DNA from: Magnetospirillum molischianum DSM 120
Lineage (GTDB): Bacteria; Pseudomonadota; Alphaproteobacteria; Rhodospirillales; Magnetospirillaceae
Reading direction: 5' to 3'
Length of the DNA stretch: 64,000 bases
NCBI RefSeq assembly: GCF_000294655.1
Contig: NZ_CAHP01000012.1
Coordinates: forward strand, 16,291-80,290
Shown: positions 1 through 8,154 of the stretch, one piece after another
How the letters are laid out: every line of letters starts with the position of its first letter
Numbering within the stretch: position 1 is the first letter of the stretch
The notes under the pieces: generated by a model
Told to the model about the DNA's origin: nothing
Database searches by the model: none
Seen by the model: only the letters and a program-made list of their open reading frames with translations
Translations under genes and position numbers: made by a program

Positions 1-884
1 GTGGGATCGACACCGCGCTCGACCAGCAGGCCGGCGATGGCGCGCAGGGCGTCCGAGGTGTCGGAGATGCCATAGAACGATCCCTCGAAATAAGGGATGC
101 CGTATTTTTCCTTCATCTTACGCGCCAGGGTTACCAGCGCCTGACTACAGAGCACCATGTTGACACGGGCAGTGTGACAGGCGGCGACATCGGCGAAGCG
201 GGCATCGCCGGTGATCGAGGCGCGCAGCCGGATACCCAGCCGCGCCAGCAGCGGGCGGAACTGGTCCAACTCGCCACAGACGTTGTATTCGCCCAGGATA
301 TTGATATCGGTGGGGCCGACATCGTTCGGTTCGACCGTGCCGATGACGTGCTCGAACAAAGCCTCGCCCGCCAGCCGGTTGCCCAGGTTCTTCGAGCCGA
401 CGAAGCCCGGCGCGTTGACGGGGATCACCGGAACGCCCAGTCGTTCCGTCGCGGCCTTGCACACCGCCTCGACATCGTCGCCGATCAGAGCGCCGACGCA
501 AGTCTGATAGACGAACACCGCAGGAGGAGAATGGCGGGCAATCGCCTTGCGGATCGCCTTGTAAAGCTTCTTCTCGCCACCGTGGATGATGTCGAGATTG
601 TTCATGTCCGTCGTGAAACCCAGCCGGTACAGCGTCGGGCCGCTGCTCCAGGCATTGCGGCTATCCCACGAATTTCCCTCGCAGGCGATTGGGCCGTGGA
701 CCAGATGAACGACGTCGGTGATCGGCTGTAACGCGATCTTGGCCCCGTCGAAGGCGCAGCCACCGGCGGCGGCTCCCGGCACCAGTTTCTTGCCGCATCC
801 CTTTTTGCGCTCGCCCGCCGACTTCGCCGTGTTGACGGCGCAACCCGGCTCGGTCATCAGCTCCTGGATCTTTCGCTTGAGCAT
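1..884 (-). CDS. nifE: NifE, FeMo-cofactor scaffold protein (3' end beyond window)
   Basis: NifE pairs with NifN as the scaffold on which the iron-molybdenum cofactor precursor (from NifB) matures before transfer to nitrogenase NifDK. The 294 codons seen start MLKRKIQELMTEPGCAVN and contain GAAAGGCAFDGAKIAL, DVVHLVHGPIACEGNSWDSR, TLYRLGFTTDM and YFEGSFYGISDTSDALRAI, which are strongly NifE-like. The conserved cysteines near the N-terminus (GCAVN, GGCAFDG, IACEG) fit the P-cluster-like 4Fe-4S ligand positions of NifE. The ATG at 884 is preceded by GGGAGG about 9 nt upstream. The gene is cut by the left window edge, so the C-terminal third is not seen. A sigma-54 promoter and two NifA sites lie directly upstream. 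NifD is the main alternative, but the short N-terminus and the GCAFDG motif favour NifE. Confidence 0.93.
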   Translation of the reverse strand, partial: MLKRKIQELMTEPGCAVNTAKSAGERKKGCGKKLVPGAAAGGCAFDGAKIALQPITDVVHLVHGPIACEGNSWDSRNAWSSGPTLYRLGFTTDMNNLDIIHGGEKKLYKAIRKAIARHSPPAVFVYQTCVGALIGDDVEAVCKAATERLGVPVIPVNAPGFVGSKNLGNRLAGEALFEHVIGTVEPNDVGPTDINILGEYNVCGELDQFRPLLARLGIRLRASITGDARFADVAACHTARVNMVLCSQALVTLARKMKEKYGIPYFEGSFYGISDTSDALRAIAGLLVERGVDP

Positions 885-921
885 CTGGGCAGGCCTCCCG
901 TTGCGGTACGGGATCTACCGA

Positions 922-937
922 TGCAAGCCCCGCGCCA
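922..937 (-). promoter_or_regulatory. Sigma-54 (-24/-12) promoter of nifE
   Basis: On the minus strand the sequence TGGCGCGGGGCTTGCA fits the sigma-54 consensus TGGCACG-N4-TTGCW, with the invariant GG and GC ten bases apart. Transcription would start near 911, about 27 nt before the nifE ATG. The fit to consensus and the two activator sites upstream make this a very likely functional promoter. Confidence 0.88.
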
Positions 938-970
938 AGTGCGGAATTTGCGGAAATGCTGGGGATTTTG

Positions 971-986
971 TGTTGTCGGCGCAACA
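971..986 (-). promoter_or_regulatory. NifA upstream activator sequence, proximal
   Basis: TGTTGTCGGCGCAACA is TGT-N10-ACA, the NifA binding consensus, and has five-base inverted ends (TGTTG/CAACA). Its centre is about 68 bp upstream of the predicted nifE transcription start. It is separated by one base from a second, distal site. Confidence 0.75.
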
Positions 987-987
987 A

Positions 988-1003
988 TGTCGCGTCTGCG
1001 ACA
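988..1003 (-). promoter_or_regulatory. NifA upstream activator sequence, distal
   Basis: TGTCGCGTCTGCGACA is an exact TGT-N10-ACA motif and a six-base inverted repeat (TGTCGC/GCGACA). It is centred about 85 bp upstream of the predicted sigma-54 start, within the usual NifA range. With the site at 971-986 the two half-site pairs sit 17 bp centre to centre, so they would lie on a similar but not identical face of the helix. Confidence 0.8.
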
Positions 1004-1041
1004 GGCAATTGTCGGAAAATGAGGCACGCAAAAGACGGAGA

Positions 1042-2676
1042 TTACTGTCGCCGAGATGCCTTTTGCGAGGAGGGGAAATAGCGATCGACGGCGCGGGCAA
1101 TCGCCTTGGCCAGTCGGGTGCGATACGCCGGTTGGCGCAGTTGCTTTTCCTCGTAATCGTTCGACAGATAGCCGGTTTCGACCAGGACCGAGGGCAGATC
1201 GGGGGCCTTCAGCACGGCAAAGCCGGCGAAGCGGTGGGTGTTGTCGAGCAGGTCGAATTCCTGCCCGACCTCATCGACCATTTCCGAAGCGAACCCAGCC
1301 GAGCGGTTCATCGTTTCGCGCTGGGCGAGATCGATCAGGATACCGGCCACGTCGGCCGTTTCGTGGCTGAGATCAACTCCGGCGATCAGGTCGGCCTTGT
1401 TTTCCTTTTCCGCCAGAGACTGCGCTTCGTTATCCGAGGCATTTTGCGACAGGGTATAGATCGACAGGCCGCGGATCGACGGGTTTTGTACCGCATCGGC
1501 ATGCAGGGAAATGAACAAATCCGCGCCGTATTGCCGCGCGATCGCCACGCGGTCACGCAGACGGATGAAAACGTCGCGATCGCGGGTCAGGTGAACGCGA
1601 TAGCGTCCGCTTTTCTCCAACGCGGTCTTCAATTCGCGCGCCATTGCCAGCGTGATGTGCTTTTCGTAGATGCCGGAAACGCCGATGGCACCGGGATCGA
1701 CGCCGCCATGACCGGGATCGATCACAATGATCGGCAGCCCGCTATTGCGAGGGCGGGAAACGGCATCCTCGCCGGTGGAGGGCGTCATCGCAGCGGACTG
1801 AATTTCGGGACGTTGTGCTTCGGCCTTGGCGGGTTCGGCCCGAATCGGTTCCGGCGGCGGTGTCGGCCGCTCTGGCGGCGGTGGCATCGGTACCGACAGG
1901 ACATTGCCGCCCCGAGCCGGTCGTTCGGCCGGTGCCGCGGCGGGTGTCGCGGGGGCCGGTGGGGGCGGGGGAATCGCGGCGATTACCTTGCGTTCCTCTA
2001 CCGGCGGAGGTGCTGGAGGCGCGGGTGGGGCTGGGGCGACCGCTTCGGGCGGCGCGGCGTTGGGGCTGGTCAGCACGATTCGGCCCGGACTGCGCTGTAC
2101 CACTGGCGCGGCGGTCTCGATTGGCGCGGGCGGCGGTTCGGCGGTCGTAGGTCTGGGTGGCGGCGGCGCTGGGCGCGGCGGCGCGGCGGCGATGACGGAT
2201 TTGGCGGCGGCGGGCGCTGCGACCGGTGGCTTCTGTGCCGGTGGCTTCTGCGATGGGGCGGTGGTGCTTTCGTCGAGATCGACCACCAGTCGCCAGCCCA
2301 GACCGTCGCGTGGCGCGATCAGAAAACTGTTCTTCAGTGTCGCGGGCCTGCGCAGGTCAAGGACGATGCGGCTGTCACCGGCATGGACGCTGTTGACCAC
2401 GCCGACCGCATGGCTGAGGACCGGCGGCCCCTGCCAGTCCAGGCCCGGCACCTCGATCACAACTCGGTGAGGATCGGTCAGGGTGACAACCTTGAACTGC
2501 ACCCGCTCGGACAGGTCGGAGACGAACCGGGTCACGCTCTCGCTCTGTTGGCCCAGCCGTGCCCCGGAAGCCGTGGCGGCCAAGGCGGCGTGCGACCAAA
2601 CAAATGCGTCAAGCGGCGGCAGAAACGCCGCCGCCAGAGCCAGCATCGGCAGTGTGGCAATATGTCGTCGAACCAT
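1042..2676 (-). CDS. amiC: N-acetylmuramoyl-L-alanine amidase with AMIN domain
   Basis: This periplasmic zinc amidase cleaves the bond between N-acetylmuramic acid and L-Ala in peptidoglycan, typically at cell separation. The 544-aa product has an N-terminal signal peptide (about residues 1-33), an AMIN domain (about 45-140) that targets such enzymes to septal peptidoglycan, a very Pro/Ala-rich linker (about 140-310), and a C-terminal Amidase_3 domain. The catalytic motifs are VIDPGHGGVDPGAIG (zinc His), EKHITLAMA (zinc Glu), LFISLHADA (zinc His) and VLVETGYLSN (catalytic Glu). The linker is longer than in E. coli AmiC. The gene is divergent from rne. AmiA and AmiB are related alternatives; the AMIN domain favours the AmiC/AmiB group. 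Confidence 0.9.
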   Translation of the reverse strand: MVRRHIATLPMLALAAAFLPPLDAFVWSHAALAATASGARLGQQSESVTRFVSDLSERVQFKVVTLTDPHRVVIEVPGLDWQGPPVLSHAVGVVNSVHAGDSRIVLDLRRPATLKNSFLIAPRDGLGWRLVVDLDESTTAPSQKPPAQKPPVAAPAAAKSVIAAAPPRPAPPPPRPTTAEPPPAPIETAAPVVQRSPGRIVLTSPNAAPPEAVAPAPPAPPAPPPVEERKVIAAIPPPPPAPATPAAAPAERPARGGNVLSVPMPPPPERPTPPPEPIRAEPAKAEAQRPEIQSAAMTPSTGEDAVSRPRNSGLPIIVIDPGHGGVDPGAIGVSGIYEKHITLAMARELKTALEKSGRYRVHLTRDRDVFIRLRDRVAIARQYGADLFISLHADAVQNPSIRGLSIYTLSQNASDNEAQSLAEKENKADLIAGVDLSHETADVAGILIDLAQRETMNRSAGFASEMVDEVGQEFDLLDNTHRFAGFAVLKAPDLPSVLVETGYLSNDYEEKQLRQPAYRTRLAKAIARAVDRYFPSSQKASRRQ

Positions 2677-3175
2677 GCCGACCCGTCAATGGCCGCTAAA
2701 ACAGGGAAACCGCGTTCAGCTATACCGCAGACATCGACTCAAGCTCAATTCAAAAGTCTTTGATTTGGAAGGCACTTCGCCTTAGCGGGGATGCAAGGCC
2801 GAGCGTGGACCAATAAGATCGTTGTCGAAAGCGGCCACTACCGCTATTTTGAAGCGTCATCAGCACGCAATGTCCGTTCGTCCGCTCGCGGGCGGTATGG
2901 CGTAGCGCCTTTTCGCGGCAGACGCGACCCCGGCGAGACGCTCTTCATTCGGCCTGCGTTGCCGTTTTCGAATTCGAAGCCGGGCGTGACGCCCGAGATC
3001 AGGTTGCCGCCGACCATGTCGCTCATCCCACATCCCCAGATCGTGGACACTGTCGCAGGCCTTGCCGGCAATACGACCGATCGCGCGCCCATGCGGCGCC
3101 CCGGCTTCGCCGGATCAGACAGCAGCTTGCTCGCACGCCATGCGTCGCGAGCGGCGCCACGGAGTTATGGATTTA
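2677..3175. other. Gene-free divergent region, probable rne leader
   Basis: This 499-bp interval separates amiC and rne. It holds no convincing gene. A perfect hairpin CCGGC-TTC-GCCGG is at 3101-3113, and other short GC-rich stems occur towards rne. A long structured 5' leader is known to mediate RNase E autoregulation in E. coli, and the size here would suit that role; this is inference by analogy. Confidence 0.4.
2822..2850 (+). promoter_or_regulatory. Candidate sigma-70 promoter for rne
   Basis: TTGTCG (2822-2827) and TATTTT (2845-2850) are separated by 17 bp. Both hexamers are imperfect. Starting here would give a leader of about 320 nt before the rne start. Low confidence because the match is partial and alphaproteobacterial promoters are poorly defined. 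Confidence 0.3.
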
Positions 3176-6046
3176 ATGGTCAAACGTATGTTGATCGATG
3201 CCACGCATCCGGAGGAGACCCGGGTCGTCGTGGTGAATGGGACGCGTCTCGACGAGCTTGATGTCGAAACCTCCACCAAACGACAACTGAAGGGGAATAT
3301 CTACCTCGCCAAGGTCGTTCGTGTCGAACCGTCGCTTCAGGCGGCTTTTGTCGAATATGGCGGCAATCGCCATGGTTTCCTGGCTTTCAGCGAAATCCAC
3401 CCGGATTATTTCCAGATCCCGGTTGCCGACCGACAGGCTCTGATCGCGGCCCAGCGCGCCGAGGTGATGCGCGAATCTGCCGCCGATCGTGACGAGGCCC
3501 CCCTGGGCGACACTCCCGAGGCTGCCGAGGGCGCCGAGGGGAGCGAAGCGTCCGAGAGTGCGGCAATCGAATCCGGTGATGGGGCGGTGACCGATGGTGC
3601 CGTGACCGACGCCGCCGAATCCGAACGCCAGCACGCCGTCGAGACCGTCGGCGGCGACGACGACGCCGAGTCCGAGCGCCGTCGTGCCAAGCTGCTGCGC
3701 AATTACAAGATCCAGGAAGTTATCAAGCGCCGCCAGATCATGCTGGTGCAGGTGGTGAAAGAAGAGCGCGGCAATAAAGGCGCTGCTCTGACGACCTATC
3801 TGTCGCTGGCCGGACGCTATTGCGTCCTGATGCCCAATACCGCGCGTGGCGGCGGGGTCTCGCGTAAGATCGTCAGCGCCACTGACCGGCGTCGGCTGAA
3901 GGCGATCGCCAACGAGATCGATGTTCCCGATGGCATGGCGGTGATTATTCGTACCGCCGGGTCCGAGCGGTCTAAGACCGAAATCCGCCGCGATTACGAA
4001 TATCTAATCCGCATGTGGGAAAGCGTTCGGGAATTGACCCTAAGCTCGACCGCGCCAGCCCTGGTCTATGAAGAAGCCAGCCTGATCAAGCGTTCGATCC
4101 GCGATCTTTACTCCCGCGATATCGACGAAGTCCTGGTTGACGGCGATGAAGGTTATCGCCTCGCCAAGGATTACATGCGGATGCTGACTCCCAGCCATGC
4201 CAAGAAGGTCCAGCCCTATAAGGACCCGATCATGCCGCTGTTCCACCGTTATCAGGTGGAAACTCAGCTCGACGCGATGCACAGCCCTGTGGTCCAGCTG
4301 AAGTCGGGCGGCTATATCGTCATTTCGCAGACCGAAGCTCTGGTCGCGATCGACGTCAATTCCGGCCGCGCTACCCGCGAGCGCCATATCGAGGAAACCG
4401 CGGTGAAGACCAATCTGGAGGCCGCCGACGAGGTGGCGCGCCAGTTGCGTCTGCGCGATCTCGCCGGTTTGATTGTCATCGACTTCATCGACATGGAAGA
4501 AGGCCGCAACAATCATGCGGTCGAGCGCCGGGTCAAGGAAGCGCTGAAGAATGACCGCGCCCGTATCCAGGTCGGCAAGATCAGCGCCTTCGGCCTGCTC
4601 GAACTGTCGCGCCAGCGCCTGCGTCCGTCCTTACAGGAAACCACCTTTACGCCCTGCCGCCATTGCGGTGGTACGGGTCTGGTGCGCTCGGTCGAATCCG
4701 CTGCTGTCCATGTGCTGCGCGCCATTGAGGAAGAGGGCATTCGTCGCCGCTCGTCCGAGGTGACGATGTATGTGCCGACCCCGATCGCCCTGTATATCCT
4801 TAACCAGAAACGTGACGCGCTGGCCTTGATCGAAGCGCGGTACGAGTTCTCGGTGTTGCTGTCCGGCGACGATACGCTGATCCCGCCCGCCTTCCGGATG
4901 GATCGAGTCAAAGCCGAATTCCGTCCGGACGAACCGGCGCGCTCTGTTGTTTCAATGGACGACAACATGGCCGCCCGCATCTCGGCTGAGGAAGCCGAAG
5001 AGGTCGTCGAAGCCGATATCGATGACGTCGAAGAGGACGAGGAAGAGGACGAGATCGAGATCGAGAAGGATGCCGTCGCCGGTTCGGGCGGTGAGGCCCG
5101 TACCGAGGACGGCGATACCGATGCCAATGGCGCCAAGCGCCGTCGTCGCCGTCGTCGCAATAAGCGCAAGCCTGGTGATGCGCCGCAGGATGGAGCCGCT
5201 GAGGCCGCTCCCACCGTGACCGCCGTTGCTGTTGCCGATGACGAACTCGGCGAGGATGACGCTGAGGGTGAGGCCGAAGCCGAAGGCGACGAGGCCGAGG
5301 GAGACGAGGAATCCAACCGTCTCGATGCGGGCGACGGCGACCAGCCGCGTAAGCGTCGTCGTGGCCGTCGTGGTGGCCGTCGTCGGCGTCGGCGCGAGGA
5401 CATGGGGCCGGAGGGCGTCGAGGGTGAGGCGAGCGAGGATTCGGCCGCCGCTGCCGAAGACGCCGCTCCCCGTCTTGCCGCCGAGGTTGCGCCTCCTGTT
5501 GCCGTGATCGAGATTCCGGTCGAGATCGTGACCTCCGCGGCTCCGATTGCCGTCGAGAGCGTTGTCGAGCCTGTGGTGGAATCTGCTGCCGAGCCGGTTT
5601 TGTCTGAGCCGGTCGCTGTCGCTCCGGCCGATCCTGCTCCCGTCGTCGAAGAACCGGCGGCTGAGGTGGAAAAGCCCAAGCGTCGCCGTGCGCCGCGTAA
5701 GAAAGCGGCGACCGAAGCCGAAGCGGGGGCTGCTCCCGTTGCCGAGGGTGAGGTTCCGGCGGCTGAGGCGGAAAAGCCCAAGCGTCGCCGTGCTCCGCGT
5801 AAAAAGGCGGTGGCCGAGGCCGAAGTGGCGTCCGCCCCGCTCTTCGAGCTGGCCCCCGTTGCGGACGTCGTTGTCGCTCCGGCTCCTGCGCCTGAAGCGG
5901 CTCCGGTTCCGGCTCCTGTGGTCGAGGTGACTCCGGCTCCGGTTCCTGCGCCCCAGGCGGCTCCCGCTCCTGTGGTCGAGGAGGTTGCCGCACCGCTGCC
6001 GGTTAATCCGCCCCGTCGCGGTTGGTGGAACCGTCTGGTTCCCTGA
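3176..6046 (+). CDS. rne: Ribonuclease E
   Basis: RNase E is the endonuclease that starts mRNA decay and processes rRNA and tRNA precursors, acting as scaffold of the RNA degradosome. The start is placed at the ATG giving MVKRMLIDATHPEETRVVVV, which aligns with alphaproteobacterial homologues; GGAG sits 11 bp upstream. The product is 956 aa. The S1 domain near the N-terminus is split by an acidic, Ala/Glu-rich insert of about 80 residues. Catalytic aspartates are visible in ALVAIDVNSG (D393) and IVIDFIDME (D436). The zinc-link CRHC (C494, C497) follows. The C-terminal third is disordered, alternating acidic and Arg-rich blocks, with a KPKRRRAPRKKA block present twice. It ends PRRGWWNRLVP, matching the GWW motif that binds PNPase in Caulobacter RNase E. 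A strong terminator follows. Confidence 0.95.
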   Translation: MVKRMLIDATHPEETRVVVVNGTRLDELDVETSTKRQLKGNIYLAKVVRVEPSLQAAFVEYGGNRHGFLAFSEIHPDYFQIPVADRQALIAAQRAEVMRESAADRDEAPLGDTPEAAEGAEGSEASESAAIESGDGAVTDGAVTDAAESERQHAVETVGGDDDAESERRRAKLLRNYKIQEVIKRRQIMLVQVVKEERGNKGAALTTYLSLAGRYCVLMPNTARGGGVSRKIVSATDRRRLKAIANEIDVPDGMAVIIRTAGSERSKTEIRRDYEYLIRMWESVRELTLSSTAPALVYEEASLIKRSIRDLYSRDIDEVLVDGDEGYRLAKDYMRMLTPSHAKKVQPYKDPIMPLFHRYQVETQLDAMHSPVVQLKSGGYIVISQTEALVAIDVNSGRATRERHIEETAVKTNLEAADEVARQLRLRDLAGLIVIDFIDMEEGRNNHAVERRVKEALKNDRARIQVGKISAFGLLELSRQRLRPSLQETTFTPCRHCGGTGLVRSVESAAVHVLRAIEEEGIRRRSSEVTMYVPTPIALYILNQKRDALALIEARYEFSVLLSGDDTLIPPAFRMDRVKAEFRPDEPARSVVSMDDNMAARISAEEAEEVVEADIDDVEEDEEEDEIEIEKDAVAGSGGEARTEDGDTDANGAKRRRRRRRNKRKPGDAPQDGAAEAAPTVTAVAVADDELGEDDAEGEAEAEGDEAEGDEESNRLDAGDGDQPRKRRRGRRGGRRRRRREDMGPEGVEGEASEDSAAAAEDAAPRLAAEVAPPVAVIEIPVEIVTSAAPIAVESVVEPVVESAAEPVLSEPVAVAPADPAPVVEEPAAEVEKPKRRRAPRKKAATEAEAGAAPVAEGEVPAAEAEKPKRRRAPRKKAVAEAEVASAPLFELAPVADVVVAPAPAPEAAPVPAPVVEVTPAPVPAPQAAPAPVVEEVAAPLPVNPPRRGWWNRLVP

Positions 6047-6057
6047 TCTGAGATCGC

Positions 6058-6092
6058 GTCCCCTCCGTTGCCGAGATGGCAGCGGAGGGGAC
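6058..6092. terminator. Bidirectional hairpin between rne and the BON lipoprotein gene
   Basis: A perfect 10-bp stem GTCCCCTCCG/CGGAGGGGAC (6058-6067 with 6083-6092) is extended inward by about five more pairs including one wobble. It lies 12 bp after the rne stop and 23 bp from the end of the convergent gene, so it can serve both. The downstream T-run is short (CTTTATT). Confidence 0.75.
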
Positions 6093-6114
6093 CGCTTTAT
6101 TACCGAACCGCGCC

Positions 6115-6693
6115 CTAACTGCCGTTCGTCACGGTGACGTGATCGACCACCCATTTGACACCTTCGATGTCGCGGATCAGGTCGGCGGCATTTTCGGCTT
6201 CGGCGCGGCTGGGGGCGGACCCCAGCAGATAGGCGACACCATGCACCATCCGCAGGGTGAAACTGCCGGTCAGGTTTGGGTGGGTCGAGAGTTGAGCCAG
6301 GATGTCCGCTTCGCGCTTGGTATCGGGTGCAAAGCTGTTCAGGGCTGCTTTTTCGGCCAATTGCAATTCGTCGTGGACTTCGACGATTCCCGGAACGGCG
6401 CGGGCCGTTTGTTCGGCGCGGTGGCGTTGTTCGGGACGAATCACGGCCCCGGTCAGAAGAGCGGTGCCGTTCCAGACTAATACCGACACGCCTTGAAACG
6501 AGTCTCGGTCAGTTTCGGCCAGCTTCGTTCGTACCATGCTTGCCATGGTTTCGTCGCCAGGGCGCACCACGATTCCCAGACCGGACGCCGGGGTCGAGAC
6601 CCCTGGCCCGGCAGCATCTCCGAATGGTGCGCACCCGACCGGAAGGATCAGGGCCAGAGCCAGAACAATCTCAACCGGACCGCGTTGCCACAT
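6115..6693 (-). CDS. BON-domain lipoprotein
   Basis: The 192-aa product begins MWQRGPVEIVLALALILPVGCAPFG, a signal peptide with a lipobox (LPVGC), so it should be lipidated and held at a membrane facing the periplasm. Two BON domains follow: about residues 50-110 (ending VPGIVEVHDELQL) and about 125-190 (ending IEGVKWVVDHVTV). BON proteins such as OsmY and DolP bind phospholipid and help envelope integrity. A longer frame starting at 6798 exists, but it would add an unlikely N-terminus ahead of the signal peptide. The start overlaps the upstream VTT gene by 23 bp, and it is the last gene of the accA operon. Exact role unknown. Confidence 0.85.
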   Translation of the reverse strand: MWQRGPVEIVLALALILPVGCAPFGDAAGPGVSTPASGLGIVVRPGDETMASMVRTKLAETDRDSFQGVSVLVWNGTALLTGAVIRPEQRHRAEQTARAVPGIVEVHDELQLAEKAALNSFAPDTKREADILAQLSTHPNLTGSFTLRMVHGVAYLLGSAPSRAEAENAADLIRDIEGVKWVVDHVTVTNGS

Positions 6694-7414
6694 CGTCCCC
6701 ACTATTCCCTTCGTCCAGAGCAGCCTCGGTCTCGGCATCAAGGCGACGGCCGTGGCGATAACGCCGATACAGCCAGACCCCCAATACCCCCGAAGCAATA
6801 AACAATATCACGCTGCTGCCGATGCGGAAGACCGGATCGACCTGGATGCCGCTGCCCAACAGGACAAAGACCAGGGTCTGAGGCAGATAGCCCAATGCCG
6901 ACCCCAGGAAGAACGGCACCGCTCGCACGCCCGAAACGCCGCCGGCAAGGTTGGCCAGCAGGTTGCTGCCAACTGGCAGCAGTCGCAGCAGGAGCGACAT
7001 TGAGAAGGTATTGCCGGCGAGAAAGGCATCGAGCCGGGCGATTCGTTCGGGAAAGCGGGTAACGACGAGCGAGCGGCCGAGGAAGCGGGCGTAATAGAAT
7101 GCACCGATACAGCCCAGCACCGAGGCTAGGCTGGACCACAGAACCCCCTCGGCAAAGCCGAAGGCGTAGCCTCCCAGGAAGCAGACAGCCTGACGCGGGA
7201 GGCCGATTCCGGCAAACAACGCCCCAACCACGACGAACAGGGCGTCGCCGCTGAGACCTTTGCCGCGAATTTGTGAATCAATCCAACTGGTATCGAGAGC
7301 GTCGCGAAAACCGAATCCCTCGATCAGGAATCCTACTGCGACCAAAGTGGCGATCAGCACCAGTCCACGCAGAAGAACCCGGAGACGAAATCCGGGCGGA
7401 AGTGGAGAAATCAC
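6671..7414 (-). CDS. VTT/DedA-like (TVP38/TMEM64 family) membrane protein
   Basis: The 247-aa product is an integral inner-membrane protein with about six hydrophobic segments. It contains the family core: LPRQAVCFLGGYAFGFAEG followed by RLLPVGSNLLANLAGG and GSALGYLPQTLVFVLLGSG. Families with the VTT/SNARE-associated domain have been linked to lipid scrambling or undecaprenyl-phosphate recycling; the substrate here cannot be told. The start is the GTG at 7414, whose GTGA overlaps the stop of the glycosyltransferase gene upstream, suggesting translational coupling; a longer frame to 7504 would have a Gly/Arg-rich non-conserved start. The C-terminus is charged and cytoplasmic. Confidence 0.82.
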   Translation of the reverse strand: MISPLPPGFRLRVLLRGLVLIATLVAVGFLIEGFGFRDALDTSWIDSQIRGKGLSGDALFVVVGALFAGIGLPRQAVCFLGGYAFGFAEGVLWSSLASVLGCIGAFYYARFLGRSLVVTRFPERIARLDAFLAGNTFSMSLLLRLLPVGSNLLANLAGGVSGVRAVPFFLGSALGYLPQTLVFVLLGSGIQVDPVFRIGSSVILFIASGVLGVWLYRRYRHGRRLDAETEAALDEGNSGDDVATRSG

Positions 7415-8154
7415 TCGGGCTTCTCGACCACCGGAACCTGCGAGCGACGGATCAACCACATCACCCCGAGCAGGTCGACGATCCCGACCCACAGCCGGTC
7501 CCATACCCCGTATTTGGAGACACCACGCTCACGCGGGCGGTGGTTAACCCGCACCGTCTCGATCGTGCCGCCGGTTCGCATCACCAGCGCCGCCATGAAA
7601 CGGTGCATGTGATCGAAGAAGGGGAGTTCGATAAACAACTCGCGCGGCAGCAGTTTGATACCGCTACCGGAATCCGGCACGCCATCGCCGAGCAGGGCGG
7701 CGCGGACCTTGTTGGCGACGGTCGAGGACAAGCGGCGTACCGGATCGTCGCGGCGGTCGGCCCGCCATCCGGTAATCATTAACCGGGGCCGAATCTGTTC
7801 GGGAGCGGCCCGCCAGCGGTCAAGCATCGCGGGCAGATCAGCCGGATCGTTTTGGCCGTCGCCGTCCAGGGTCGCGATCAGCGGGGCTTGGGCGGCACGA
7901 ACGCCGGTGGCTACCGCCCGGCTTTGTCCGCAGGCGGTTTTGTGCCGCAGCACCACCAGCCGGGAGTAAAGCGCGCGGGCCTGGGTCAGGACTTCGGGGG
8001 TGGCGTCGGTCGATCCGTCATCGACATAGATGACCTCGAACGCAATTCGGGTCTTGAGGGCAACGTGGATTTCCCGCAACAAGGGCAGGATGTTGTCGGC
8101 CTCGTTGCGGACCGGCACCACAACAGAGAGTTCTGGTGCCAGCACGTTCGTCAC
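7411..8154 (-). CDS. Family 2 glycosyltransferase (dolichol-phosphate mannosyltransferase-like)
   Basis: The 247-aa protein has a GT-A fold: [14 protein letters not shown] at the N-terminus, [12 protein letters not shown] (nucleotide-sugar binding) and the metal-binding region [32 protein letters not shown] near the C-terminus is typical of the DPMS/GtrB-like group that transfers sugar to polyprenyl phosphate. It lacks the two C-terminal membrane helices of GtrB; one hydrophobic stretch ([14 protein letters not shown]) is present. Start overlaps the accA stop by ATGA and its stop overlaps the next gene by GTGA. The neighbour VTT protein could handle a lipid-linked product, but that is inference. 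Confidence 0.88.
   Translation of the reverse strand: MTNVLAPELSVVVPVRNEADNILPLLREIHVALKTRIAFEVIYVDDGSTDATPEVLTQARALYSRLVVLRHKTACGQSRAVATGVRAAQAPLIATLDGDGQNDPADLPAMLDRWRAAPEQIRPRLMITGWRADRRDDPVRRLSSTVANKVRAALLGDGVPDSGSGIKLLPRELFIELPFFDHMHRFMAALVMRTGGTIETVRVNHRPRERGVSKYGVWDRLWVGIVDLLGVMWLIRRSQVPVVEKPE

Noticed and set aside
718..2763. Long plus-strand open frame antisense to amiC
   Set aside because: It is the mirror of a GC-rich gene with strong third-position bias; the minus-strand product has clear amidase motifs and the antisense product is low-complexity Gly/Arg.
4513..5781. Long minus-strand frame over rne, Ser/Arg-rich
   Set aside because: The sequence is the antisense of the acidic/basic low-complexity tail of RNase E and has no domain.
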